From Candidatus Brocadiaceae bacterium (GTDB lineage Bacteria > Planctomycetota > Brocadiia > Brocadiales > Brocadiaceae): DNA of 5,044 nt. The stretch's first letter is position 1. Every line of letters begins with the position of its first letter. The notes under the pieces were generated by a model, which did not search any database, was not told the origin of the DNA, and saw only the letters and a program-made list of their open reading frames with translations. The stretch spans positions 1-5,044 of the forward strand of contig JANLHY010000654.1 in assembly GCA_024653795.1 (NCBI GenBank). The letters run 5' to 3'. Position numbers and translations under genes: made by a program. This document shows, one piece after another, positions 5,037 through 5,044 of the stretch.

Positions 5037-5044
5037 TTTGCAAA

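Larger units (their letters stand above)
4734..5044. other. Non-coding tail of the window
   Basis: These 311 bases hold no credible gene. They contain the second arm of the terminator candidate, the G-rich inverted repeat (4811-4939), a partial G-rich direct copy at 4785-4800 (GGGGGTTAGCGGGTGG, compare 4824-4839), and an AT-rich stretch after 4955 with a small hairpin at 5020-5036. TTGACT at 4959-4964 resembles a -35 box, but the nearest -10-like sequence (TATGAA, 4984) is 19 bases away, so no promoter is called. Confidence 0.5.

Overview
The window looks bacterial: moderately AT-rich, densely coded on the + strand, with strong AGGAGG-type ribosome binding sites. Two dispersed inverted-repeat elements of kinds common in environmental genomes flank the main operon. 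A broken gene near 1029-1244 resembles the C-terminal half of the planctomycete-type cytochrome c domain. That hints at a planctomycete, possibly an anammox-type (Brocadiales) relative, but nothing here proves the taxonomy.

Layout. (1) 3-845: the 3' part of a FAD-dependent amine-oxidase-like flavoprotein whose start lies before the window. (2) 846-1028: non-coding, with a small GAAA-loop hairpin and a GACAGGAT-type inverted repeat (941-1004). (3) 1029-1244: a 5'-truncated cytochrome-c-like remnant without a haem motif. (4) 1302-4733: a compact run of five genes in one direction. They encode an unrecognised 89-aa protein, a stand-alone HMA-like domain protein, two small glycine-rich membrane proteins with charged helical tails, and a complete 695-aa P1B-type ATPase. 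(5) 4734-5044: a non-coding tail with a weak terminator candidate and a long inverted repeat whose arms are G-quadruplex-forming sequences.

The main discovery is the operon. The ATPase has SCA in place of the usual CPC membrane metal site and an arginine-rich N-terminal HMA-like domain with no CxxC. These are features of the P1B-6 group, whose member FezB builds ferrosomes (membrane-bound iron-phosphate storage bodies). With the separate HMA-like protein and the small membrane proteins, this reads as a ferrosome (fez)-type gene cluster. In this model the ATPase moves iron into a vesicle, the HMA-like protein assists or delivers, and the small membrane proteins shape or scaffold the compartment. 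The ATPase class is well supported by the sequence. The ferrosome role is inferred from family and context.
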